Shown here in pieces: positions 10,503 to 18,011 of a stretch of DNA of 18,011 nucleotides. The position numbers and the translations under genes were made by a program. The DNA is taken from the NCBI GenBank assembly GCA_025765595.1, contig JAIVFH010000478.1, positions 1 to 18,011 on the forward strand, written 5' to 3'. Numbering within the stretch: position 1 is the stretch's first letter; every line of letters starts with the position of its first letter. Source of the stretch: Obelidium mucronatum. Lineage: Eukaryota > Chytridiomycota > Chytridiomycetes > Chytridiales > Chytriomycetaceae. The notes beneath the pieces are model-generated. The model did not search any database, was not told the DNA's origin, and saw only the letters and a list, made by a program, of their open reading frames with translations.

Positions 10503-10548
10503 TCTTTTAAATACGAAAAGAAAAGAAAAAAAAAAAAAGAAAAAAGAA
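10503..10548. promoter_or_regulatory. 46-bp bidirectional intergenic space between UTP10 and cyclophilin
   Basis: Only 46 bp separate the two divergent start codons. The UTP10 side has TTTTAAATA. The cyclophilin side is an unbroken A/G tract ending in GAAATGG, with A at -3. Both 5' UTRs must be extremely short, or transcription must start within the opposite gene. Purine-rich leaders are common before highly expressed fungal genes; the promoter role is inferred from position. Confidence 0.5.
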
Positions 10549-11043
10549 ATGGCAAACCCGCGCGTGTTTTTCGGCATCACCGCCAACGGCGCCCCGCTCG
10601 GCCGCATCGTCATGGAGCTGCGCGCTGACGTCGTTCCAAAGACTGCCGAGAACTTTCGCCAGCTTGTGACTGGCGAGGCCGGCTTCGGCTACAAGGGCTC
10701 CTCGTTCCACCGCGTCATCCCCGGCTTCATGTGCCAGGGCGGCGACTTCACAAACCACAACGGCACGGGCGGAAAGTCCATCTACGGCTCAAAGTTTGCC
10801 GACGAGAACTTTACGCTGAAGCACACTGGTCCTGGCGTCTTGTCCATGGCGAATGCGGGCAGAAACACTAACGGTTCTCAGTTCTTTTTGTGCACTTCAA
10901 AGACCCCTTGGCTCGATGGCAAGCACGTTGTCTTTGGATCCGTCGTCGAGGGCTACGACGTGGTGCAGAAGATTGAAAGCTACGGATCGCAGAGCGGCGC
11001 AACAAAGGCAAAGATTGTCATTGCCGACTGCGGCCAACTCTAG
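10549..11043 (+). CDS. CPR1: cyclophilin A-type peptidyl-prolyl isomerase
   Basis: Single-exon gene for a 164-aa protein, essentially the cytosolic cyclophilin A length. It catalyses cis-trans isomerisation of Xaa-Pro bonds in protein folding and binds cyclosporin. Active-site residues are present: [18 protein letters not shown] (Arg, Phe, Met and Gln of the pocket), [15 protein letters not shown], and [13 protein letters not shown], which includes the Trp needed for tight cyclosporin binding and the pocket His. I place the start at ATG 10549 because MANPRVFF aligns with the usual cyclophilin N-terminus. The frame is open for 135 more codons upstream, but that stretch is antisense to UTP10 exon 1 and has no cyclophilin or targeting character. 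Codons are strongly G/C-ending, as expected for a highly expressed gene. No signal peptide or ER retention signal. Confidence 0.97.
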   Translation: MANPRVFFGITANGAPLGRIVMELRADVVPKTAENFRQLVTGEAGFGYKGSSFHRVIPGFMCQGGDFTNHNGTGGKSIYGSKFADENFTLKHTGPGVLSMANAGRNTNGSQFFLCTSKTPWLDGKHVVFGSVVEGYDVVQKIESYGSQSGATKAKIVIADCGQL

Positions 11044-11067
11044 TGAGGTCCATCTGTTACTGAAAAT

Positions 11068-11073
11068 AATAAA
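11068..11073 (+). terminator. poly(A) signal AATAAA of cyclophilin
   Basis: AATAAA starts 25 bp after the TAG stop at 11041-11043. Confidence 0.6.
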
Positions 11074-11553
11074 AGCAACACTTTTGGATTAAAACATATC
11101 GATCGGCTTCAAACGATATGACGCGCAAGCGTCGTGAACAAGCGTCACTCCTTCTCGCGATGCACCCGAAACGGATTCTCCTAATTGAATAGGCTGTAAT
11201 AATGTGAGCATTCATTGCATCCAGTAATTCGGAAAGGTTGGGATCAAATATCCTCACAACTAGCAATCCAAGGACTCAAGAGTTTGTGTATACATGCACT
11301 TAAAAGAGATGTAATCGTTATGCGGAAATCGACAACGAATTGGGCCACAACCGTATCAATCGCTCCATCGCTCACTGCAGTGAACCCACCTCAAATCTCT
11401 GAAATGAGGCAATGATAGCCAATTCTTCACCTCAGGGCTTTATGGTTTTGAGACTTCAAAGAAGGTTGATAAATTTATTAATATTTATACAAGGATTTTG
11501 TGTTCAGCTTGGAAACTGGGGTGAACAGCCACGAATCCCACAATCACCAAACA
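11074..11553. other. 480-bp intergenic region, no supportable gene
   Basis: Short open frames of 66-69 codons exist on both strands (for example 11266-11057 minus and 11215-11415 plus), but neither has recognisable motifs. I see no tRNA boxes. The right end is AT-rich, with a TATA-like stretch (AATATTTATACAAGG) around 11479-11494, and is the likely promoter of the downstream receptor gene. Confidence 0.5.
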
Positions 11554-12650
11554 ATGTCAGCTCCAGCTAAAAGCACTAGCAGGACCTCATTCCTGATAGA
11601 TTACGCTTTCATTGTACCTCTTCTGGGTATTGGACTGATGCTCTCGCTTTGGATCCTTGTGACAATGGTCGTTGGCCGCAAGCACTTTTCGGATCGATTG
11701 TCACACTGCCTCTTCCTTCTAACATCTGGATACTTTCTGTGGCTGGCAGCTATTCTAGCGCATTATCCAGTCAAAGCCGCGATGGATGTGGAAGCTTCGA
11801 ACTGGCCGATCCGCATCACCGCCGTTTGTGAAGCCACTTTCTCACAAATTGTTCTAGCTGGAACTGTTTGCGTTGCGCTGGAGCGAAACTTCAAGTTGGT
11901 TTTTTTGATTTCTCTTGGCAGTTGAATCTGATTATGTGCTCAAGGATTCGACAAGAAAGTGTCGAAGCCACAAGAAAATACTTTGTGATTACTCTCATCG
12001 TTGCTGCAACATTTGCTGTCGCTTTCGCACCTATATATTTATCATCCGTTATAAGCGAATCTGGACGTCCCATGGATCATCCTCAATCGGAGATCTGGAC
12101 TGTTTTGGCTACACTCGATGGGGGAATCACTGGAACTACAACAGCCTGGCTTTATATCCGCACTTATTTCTATGCTAAAAAAGCATTGGCTATGCTTCCA
12201 CCTGAAAAAGAAGCTCTGAGGATCAAAGCTGTATGTTACATGGGATAAATTGAGGTTTTCAGAAACTCACACATCCAAAAAAAATTATTTCATTAGCAAC
12301 GTACCGTCATGATGTATTGCGCGCTTATGGCTGCGACCTTGGTCATCTTTCTAGTTCCCGCAGCCGTTTTGGCTTCAATTTATGACAATGAAGAACTGCT
12401 ATCTATCATAAAAACCATGATTGCTCTGGATGGAATCATCACCCCACTGTTGATTATATTCTTTATGCCAAATATCCGCCGATCCTTGTTGTCGTTTGGA
12501 AAAGGAGCTGCAGGAATACAACCTCCGGTTCAAAGAAATGACGACACGAGTCCCAAAGTTGAAATCAAGAGAGTTACTGAATGTAATGCACCGGCTATAA
12601 ATTCATCAAGCCAAGGTTTTATGGTATTGAGAGTGAAAGAGGGTGGATAA
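11554..12650 (+). CDS. seven-transmembrane receptor-like (GPCR-like) protein, 3 exons
   Basis: Proposed exons are 11554-11894, 11945-12230 and 12297-12650 (introns of 50 and 66 bp), giving 326 aa. Seven hydrophobic segments can be counted: IVPLLGIGLMLSLWILVTMV; CLFLLTSGYFLWLAAIL; a third ending in VCVALERN, in the place of the DRY motif; FVITLIVAATFAVAFAP; a fifth running into AWLYIRTYFYAKKAL; ALMAATLVIFLVPAAVL; and MIALDGIITPLLIIFFMPNI followed by RRS, like the end of TM7/helix 8. The tail is soluble and Ser/Asn-rich. This is the topology of a class-A-like receptor signalling through G proteins at the plasma membrane; ligand unknown. There is no retinal-binding Lys in TM7, so it is not an obvious opsin. 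The second junction (GTATGT...TTAG) is clean; the first uses a weak GTTGGT donor and is less certain. Confidence 0.7.
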
Positions 12651-12667
12651 TCTTGTTTTCATAAGAT

Positions 12668-12673
12668 AATAAA
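12668..12673 (+). terminator. poly(A) signal AATAAA of the receptor-like gene
   Basis: AATAAA starts 18 bp after the TAA stop at 12648-12650. Confidence 0.55.
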
Positions 12674-12750
12674 ACTCGCTGAGTAATTTGTGTTATTGTG
12701 TGCTCAAGGGATGGGAACTCTTGGGTCAATATTGGATACAGCTCTCGCCA

Positions 12751-12900
12751 TTATTCTTCAAAGGATTCTAACTTGGTCTCGAGCGATACAAGTTCCAGGT
12801 GATCGAGAAGGGCGGGGATGTCGTCTTTGGGCGTAAGTGGTGGAAAGGTGTATAAAATTTTCGGAAGGAAAGTTAACTTTGTATTTGTTGTTTGAACTCT
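12751..12900 (-). other. orphan 49-codon open frame between convergent genes
   Basis: On the minus strand a frame is open from just after a TGA (12903-12901) to TAA (12753-12751). It encodes a protein-like tail that includes PPLTPKDDIPALLDHLEL and then ETKLESFEE. It has no ATG and lies beyond the stop and poly(A) signal of the acetyltransferase gene. It could be the decayed last exon of a lost gene, an alternative 3' exon, or chance. I do not recognise a family. Confidence 0.25.
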
Positions 12901-12949
12901 TCAAGAAATTGCCTCATGAAACACAACTTTCATCTGTTTTTCCTTTTTA

Positions 12950-12955
12950 TTTATT
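12950..12955 (-). terminator. poly(A) signal AATAAA just past the acetyltransferase stop
   Basis: On the minus strand AATAAATAAA begins one base after the TAA at 12959-12957, so the 3' UTR is likely only a few tens of bases. Confidence 0.5.
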
Positions 12956-12956
12956 T

Positions 12957-15492
12957 TTAAAACGCATCAGATTTAAAGAACCCAAACAATGGAGATCCAG
13001 CCTCCAAGTAGACTCCTTCACACGCGGCGAAGGGAACAGGCCTTCCAGGTTGTACAGCCTGGAACACGTTTCGCAAATCCTCTACATTCTTGACTTGGAT
13101 AGAAACGTCTGTTGCTATCGATTTCGCCGCGAATGGTTTGAAGATTTTGTACATTGTTCCCACGTCCTCTCCTTGCTTCCGCGCTTCTTTTGCCAACCAC
13201 GATGCGCCTGTCGCGTCCAATAGGCTGTTTGGTAACAAGGCGGCTGGGAAATTGAATTGAATTTGACGTGAATCCAGTGCATCTGCATTCTTTATCCATT
13301 GTTGCAAGAGATTCTCGATGGCTGATTCAATCAGCGACGACAGCGTGAATGTGAACTCAGAAACAGTCTGTGCGGCAACAGAATCAACAACTCGGAGCCC
13401 CCCTTCATGATCCTTGAACGTGCTGACTTTCCCCAGAAACAAATCTCGAATTTGAATATTAATGGCTGGTGCAGGTGCTTGGTGGGTTTTTGAAGAGGCG
13501 ACAGCATTTTCCATGTCGCGTTTGAACAAGTCACAAATAATGTAGCCAACACAATCTCCAATCTCCAAATCCGACACTGTTTTTCCGTCCGGAGTAAACA
13601 TTAATCGGGCAGCGAACCTTCGATCATCCCGACAATCGCCCACATACCCCTTCCAATAGTGATCATCATCTTCTCGTGAAAATGATCCACCAATATTCAC
13701 GGATAGCAGTGAATGACACGCCTTCAAGACGGCCAAGTGTTCTGGTTTCTTGAAGTCAATCGGCAGGACACAGTTATCCAACTTCCTTTCGGTTGTCGCC
13801 AAAAGAACTTGTTTCCGTGTTGTTATGATTGAAGAGGTTTGCATAACAATATTCCTCCACCCCGCCTTCTCATAGACCGGGAAACCCATCGCCGACGCAT
13901 GTAACACAGCCATCGCGTACTCATTTCTTTTACAGAAATCATCAACTTTACCGAGAAGCGTTTTCGCGAGACCACGACCACGGTGTTCAATACGCGTGGC
14001 CACATCACCGACGCCCACAACCGCTTCATAGAAACCGCCAACGTTTAACCGCCGCGAATAAGCACGGGTAGACGCCGCGATTTGTCCATTCGACTCGGAC
14101 ACAAAACAGGCGGCTGCTTTACGACTCCACGCGAAATCTTCCTCCCAGTGGTGTGCAAAGAATCCGCGTGGAGCTCCCATTGCACCTGTTGCAGGATTCA
14201 CAACGTGGAACACTGCTTCAAGGTGTGTCAGGAACCGCGGAATCTCAGCGTCTGTCAAATGTCTGTGGATGTACCGTGGTGGTTCTTCCTCACGACTGAC
14301 ACCTGTCTCTCCCTTCTTTTGAATGGCTGTTTGCGCAGTGGCGCTCCGCGGGGCCTCCTCTTCCCATACGTCATCAGCCCAAACAAAAGGTGCTTTCGGT
14401 TTAAGCGCTTCTTGCTCAGCTTTCCGCTTTTCTTCCCGTTCGGCCAGCACTTGCTCCTTTTTGCGTTGTTCCAAGTCAAGCTGTTCTGGTGTCTTTTTGG
14501 CTAGTTTCACACCCAAAGCGCCGGCAATCAAGCGTCGAGCAACGGCATCTATGTGCCAAAATTAATTAGATATTCTTTTTTTTCTCTCTCAAGTTATTTA
14601 CCAGTCTGGATGGGTCTCTTTGATGGAGACGGCGACGCTCCTCCAACAGCTGCGGCTAAACCATCGCAAGGCTTGACCTATTTTATTTTTGGTTTACATG
14701 ATTTTTAAAACAAAAAAAGCACTACAATTTACTATTCTATGTTTACCTTGAATACTCCGCGTCTGTGCAGACACGTGTAGGCTTCTTTGGCAGTAACAAG
14801 TGTTGGGAACTTGAGAATAACCGATTTATCCGAAAAATCCTCGTTTGTATTCCATTTCAGACGACAGACTGATCGCGTTTCATCGTTTGGTAGTAACGAG
14901 AGGATCTGTTTGGTTGTGGCGAAGGGTTCGGGGATGTTGATGCATTCGAATGTAGGGGAATCTAGTTCCGGTACTGACGTGGACAAAACAAGAAAAAAAA
15001 ACCCCGCACCGCCGTGAATTCAGAAGAGAAATGGATAAGTAACGAGGGGTAAAACTTACAGTCAAATTCAGAATCAGCGACAACCAAAGCCTTCTTGAAT
15101 TGATCCGTCAGGGTTGTGATTGGGTCCTCTGATTCGGAATTGGTTCTTTCCTGAGATCTCTGCGGTTGCTTTTTATCGGTAGATTTAGGATGGGTTGTTG
15201 TGTTGCTGTTATTGGTCTTGTTGACAATTGCTGCCCAATTTGGAGTCGAGCTGCTTGGTGCAACGTCATTTCGAATGTTTGATGAGTTGGATTTTTGTTG
15301 ATGCCAGGCTTCCTTTGGGTTTGGTGTTGATCGTTGAAGGTGGGGTCCCTTCTTTGTGCCATTGGGGGTGGTGGAGCTTTCTGTTTCAGTGCTCTTTCTA
15401 TCTGATGGCAGTGACTTATTCAGATTTCTCGGATTGTCGTCAGTTTCGGCGGATGTTCTTTGTTTTCGTCGCTGTGGTGGAACATATGACAT
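12957..15492 (-). CDS. R3HCC1L-like RRM/coiled-coil region fused to a GNAT acetyltransferase, 4 exons
   Basis: Exons 15492-15060, 14973-14747, 14677-14602 and 14548-12957; introns of 86, 69 and 53 bp. They sum to 2328 bp, or 775 aa. Residues 1-140 begin MSYVPPQRRK and are Ser/Thr/Asn-rich and disordered. Residues ~146-222 form an RRM-like fold (FECINIPEPF, then VILKFPTLVTAKEAYTCL), followed by AVARRLIAGALGVKLAKKTP and a Lys/Glu/Arg helix ending VWADDVW. That is the arrangement I recall from the C-terminus of R3HCC1L proteins; no R3H domain is visible. A ~25-residue linker leads into a GNAT domain with the acetyl-CoA loop HRGRGLAKTLL at ~434-444 and ASAMGFPVYEKAGW after it. The remaining ~290 residues resemble the C-terminal half of Eis/LYC1-like acetyltransferases. 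No in-frame ATG precedes the GNAT part, which supports one polypeptide. The substrate is unknown. Confidence 0.8.
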
Positions 15493-15537
15493 TCTATGTT
15501 CTTGTTTTTTCTTCTAATCCACTCATCAGTACTTGAA
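15493..15537. promoter_or_regulatory. 45-bp divergent intergenic space with splice-acceptor-like sequence
   Basis: The space lies between ATG 15492 (minus) and ATG 15538 (plus). It contains a second plus-strand in-frame ATG at 15496. It also contains a pyrimidine run, CTAAT, and then CATCAG at 15524-15529, which together look like the 3' end of an intron. Transcription of each gene presumably begins inside, or at the edge of, its neighbour. Confidence 0.4.
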
Positions 15538-17711
15538 ATGTCTGCACAAGAAGAAGTTCCCACTGAGCTTCCTTCAGCTCGAGACGAGCTCGGTATCCTC
15601 CACAATCAAATCAATAAAACGGAGGGCTCTATTTGGGCAATCAATGAGCAGCTTGCCAAAATGAATGCAGTTCTTGAAAAAGACTCTCCTTCTTGGACAA
15701 CTGGAGAGAAGAACCAATTCGGGTCCCACGCGGACCTGAGAGGTCGCTTGGTTCAACTTGAAGGTCGCTTGGTTCATCTGGATGACGCCAGGACTCAGTT
15801 GCTAAGCACCCGCCTGGTGCATCTTGAGGAGAGGTTGAACAAGGAAGCGTTGGAAGGCGTTGTTAAAGAATTCACTGGTTGGTTTACGTTTCATTAGTCT
15901 CAAGCCAGACTCTTTTTTCTCCTTCCTCGCGTTTCATCGAAAAAAAAATACTCTGACACTTCCAATAGATGACCCTGCTCCTGCTACTCGGACTACAGTT
16001 GTGTTCTTGATGAAGAAAAAGGGGGAGTTCACTGTTTCTGACCTTGAAAACAACAATATTTGGCCAAGAAATCCCAAAGTTGCTACCAAATTTGATATGC
16101 TGAAGCACTTCAAAGCAGCAATTTCAGCCAAACGTATCGTGAAAGTTTCAAAAGAGAATGACTTAGCAATCGGATCTATCAAATTCTTGGAAAAGTCCAC
16201 GATTGCCGACCCATGGAAACTATTTGACCATATCACGGCAGAATATGTTGAAGATGACAATGATGATGAGCATGAAATACGCCAATACGCGTGGATTTGT
16301 GAAGAATTTCAAGGCAACTACAACCTGCCCGATTACCTGACCAAATCTGCTTTGGCCATTCGTTTAGTTAAACCAGTTGTGGATAATTCTTTTCGTCGTG
16401 ATTTCAAAGGATATAACAGAAATAAGGCTTGTAACTCTGTTTTTTTCCAAGGGTTGTTCTCTGACGTTTTCAGAATTTTTTTAATCACAATCACAGCCGC
16501 TGCAATTCCCCATCAACTTCATAGTTGGTAACGATTATGTAAGTAACGAATCTTTCCACATTCGACCTCAGCTCGATATCGAAATTGTTCGGAATGGACA
16601 GTACCAACTTTTTGTTGAATGCAATATCGAACTTGGCACTCCAAATTCTGTCTTTGAAAGTGATTTGATAAAGGCTGTGACAATTGCCCGCGTGATTTGG
16701 GAGTCTTATCAAACTGGTCCTGCTGTCTTTTCTGGAAATACTGAGAACCAAAACCACAACAACTTTTGCTGTCCTTTCCTTTTGACTTCGAGATATTTGT
16801 TTCGATTATATATCTTCTACAAGGATTCCGGAAAGTTCTACTACGATCTTGTCGAAACTTATTCGTGCGCCAACTCTTGGGACATGTTACGTGCAGCATT
16901 TCATCTACGGAATCTGCCAGTTATTCCGTTGGATTCGTCGGTGACTGGAAATGATATATTCAAACGGAAATATCTTGAACTCCAAAAGTCTCAAGGATCG
17001 CTGATTTGCTCTCGTAAATTGAAAGATTTCAGAAATTCAAACTCTGCAAGAACTGATGTTGTCAATGAATTGAGAGATCAAATCTTGAATGAATTCTACG
17101 AAATTGACGAGATTCCTCTTAGTTGCGAACCAGCTATTCCAAATTGCATTACAGCCACTTGCCGCCGCTCGAAGAGCAATGTTATCATTAAAAACTCGTG
17201 GAACCAGAGAGAAATCTATTTTCTCAACAAACTCTCATTACCGTCCAGTCAAGAAGACCGACGCAATGTTACCGTGGTCCCTTTGGAAATGCTGCCAAGC
17301 CATGAAGGCACACTTACGTTTATTGTGTTTCCACTCTTAAATCCCTTAGAAAATGCGTTTGGACAGCCAGCTCAGCTTTCGCGCCAAACCTGGCTTGATC
17401 TAATCGTGCAACTGACCGAATACGTGGCCTTTTTGCACGAGAAGCGGGTCTGTCATCGGGACATCAAACCCAAGAATCTCGCAATCAACATGGAAACCAT
17501 GCGTCTGGTTGTTTTGGATTGTGACTTGATGGAGGAGTTTTCGCACGCCAAAGACGCGATTGTGACCACGTTTGTAGGGACAAAAGATTACTCTCTTCCT
17601 GCGTATGTAAGCCGTCCGGAACGTGGATTCGATCCATTTGAATTGGAAAAATATTCTTTGACGTTGACATGTGATTGGATGAGAAGTCGCGCTCGGGAGT
17701 CGAGTGAATAG
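15538..17711 (+). CDS. coiled-coil / nuclease-like / protein kinase protein, CRN-effector-like, 3 exons
   Basis: Exons 15538-15877, 15969-16438 and 16497-17711 (introns of 91 and 58 bp) sum to 2025 bp, or 674 aa. Residues ~20-105 are coiled coil with heptads (GRLVQLEGRLVHLD). Residues ~115-270 are an unrecognised domain. Residues ~280-350 (RPQLDIEIV, then FVECNIE, then DLIKAVTIARVIWE) look like a PD-(D/E)XK core whose ExK Lys has become Asn. From ~490 comes a protein kinase: VIIK (beta-3 Lys, ~499-502), REIYFL (helix-C Glu), hinge VFPLLNPL, CHRDIKPKNLAI (catalytic loop) and LDCD in place of DFG, then GTKDYSLPAYVSRPE. A normal Gly-rich loop is not obvious, and the chain ends only ~40 residues after the activation segment. 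Kinase and REase-type modules are known CRN C-terminal domains; assignment to that class is inference. The second donor (GTTTTT) is weak but is the only phase-compatible one I found. Confidence 0.7.
15741..15782 (+). repeat. 21-bp tandem duplication encoding a coiled-coil heptad
   Basis: Two adjacent 21-bp units (15741-15761 and 15762-15782) share AGGTCGCTTGGTTCA and encode GRLVQLE and GRLVHLD. A more diverged third unit further on encodes TRLVHLE. The coiled coil appears to have grown by whole-heptad duplication. Confidence 0.85.
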
Positions 17712-17758
17712 TACAGTTTGTCTGGGAGTAAGTAGCATATTGCATATTTGAAAGCCGC

Positions 17759-17764
17759 AATAAA
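17759..17764 (+). terminator. poly(A) signal AATAAA of the kinase-like gene
   Basis: AATAAA starts 48 bp after the TAG at 17709-17711. Confidence 0.55.
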
Positions 17765-17896
17765 AGAATTGTGCCTGAATAATTGACTAATCAATGATGT
17801 CAGGCTCTGTATGTCTGGGAGTAACCAAATTCATTTAAAAAACTCTGAGCAAAAGAAGCACAAAAACGAACCAACGCATTCAATTTTAATCTAAGC

Positions 17897-18011
17897 ATGG
17901 ACCCAACCATCTTGAGTATCCTCCAGTCGATCCAATCCCAATTAAGCAGTCAATCGCAATTGCTCGATTGCGTCTCACTCGCATCGAAGCGGCTCTTGCA
18001 AACCAACAAAC
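17897..18011 (+). CDS. start of an unidentified gene, cut by the window end
   Basis: ATG at 17897 opens a frame of 38 complete codons to the end of the window: MDPTILSILQSIQSQ followed by a Ser/Gln/Leu-rich stretch ending LLQTNK. The spacing of hydrophobic residues fits an amphipathic or coiled-coil N-terminus, reminiscent of the starts of the two CRN-like genes here. It lies 186 bp after the previous stop and is co-oriented. Too short to assign; an intron or a different start is possible. Confidence 0.45.
   Translation, partial: MDPTILSILQSIQSQLSSQSQLLDCVSLASKRLLQTNK

Noticed and set aside
10144..10548. N-terminal extension of cyclophilin (135 more codons)
   Set aside because: The frame is open only because the strand opposite UTP10 exon 1 is very GC-rich. 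ATG 10549 gives the canonical cyclophilin A start and length.
9951..10628. 225-codon plus-strand ORF rich in Arg/Glu
   Set aside because: Antisense to UTP10 exons 1-2 and out of frame with cyclophilin; low-complexity composition from GC-rich DNA.
11057..11415. Small genes in the cyclophilin-receptor gap
   Set aside because: Two overlapping 66-69-codon frames on opposite strands with no motif, no clear promoter and no homologous pattern that I recognise.
11895..11917. 23-bp micro-intron in the receptor gene
   Set aside because: The phase fits, but every other intron here is 50 bp or longer; a 50-bp intron over the same place also restores the frame.
1..18011. tRNA, rRNA genes or CRISPR arrays
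   Set aside because: I saw no cloverleaf boxes, rRNA signatures or regularly spaced repeats; the content is eukaryotic protein-coding.

Overview
This is a compact eukaryotic nuclear window, most likely from an early-diverging fungus and probably a chytrid. What points there: spliceosomal introns of only about 50-98 bp with clear branch-point and AG signals, AATAAA signals a few bases to tens of bases past stop codons, head-to-head genes about 45 bp apart, a complete UTP10, a divergent 7TM receptor, and proteins resembling Crinkler (CRN)-type nuclease and kinase effectors. The standard genetic code is used (TAA, TAG and TGA all end genes). The lineage is inferred from these traits, not proven.

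Layout. 1-2036 is the 3' part of a Ty1/copia polyprotein with intact reverse transcriptase and RNase H. It is followed by a probable 3' LTR (about 2055-2205) carrying a 41-bp direct repeat. Only about 54 bp later a CRN-like coiled-coil/PD-(D/E)XK nuclease gene starts (2260-3175, plus), broken by a one-base frameshift just before its catalytic ExK motif. Convergent to it is the 12-exon UTP10/HEATR1 gene (10502-3308, minus; 2132 aa after splicing), a large ribosome-biogenesis scaffold. Its start codon lies 46 bp from that of a divergently transcribed cyclophilin A gene (10549-11043), inside a GC-rich island.

After a 0.5-kb gap comes a three-exon seven-transmembrane receptor-like gene (11554-12650, plus). 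It converges on a four-exon minus-strand gene (15492-12957) that joins an R3HCC1L-like RRM/coiled-coil region to a GNAT acetyltransferase in one 775-aa protein. That gene is again head-to-head (45 bp) with a three-exon plus-strand gene (15538-17711). This one encodes an N-terminal coiled coil, a domain that may be a degenerate nuclease, and a C-terminal protein kinase. A further start codon with a short Gln/Ser/Leu-rich coding stretch opens at 17897 and leaves the window.

The housekeeping genes (UTP10, cyclophilin) sit between two effector-like genes and a retroelement. The splice models were worked out by hand: each uses GT-AG borders, keeps the frame, and gives an exon sum divisible by three.
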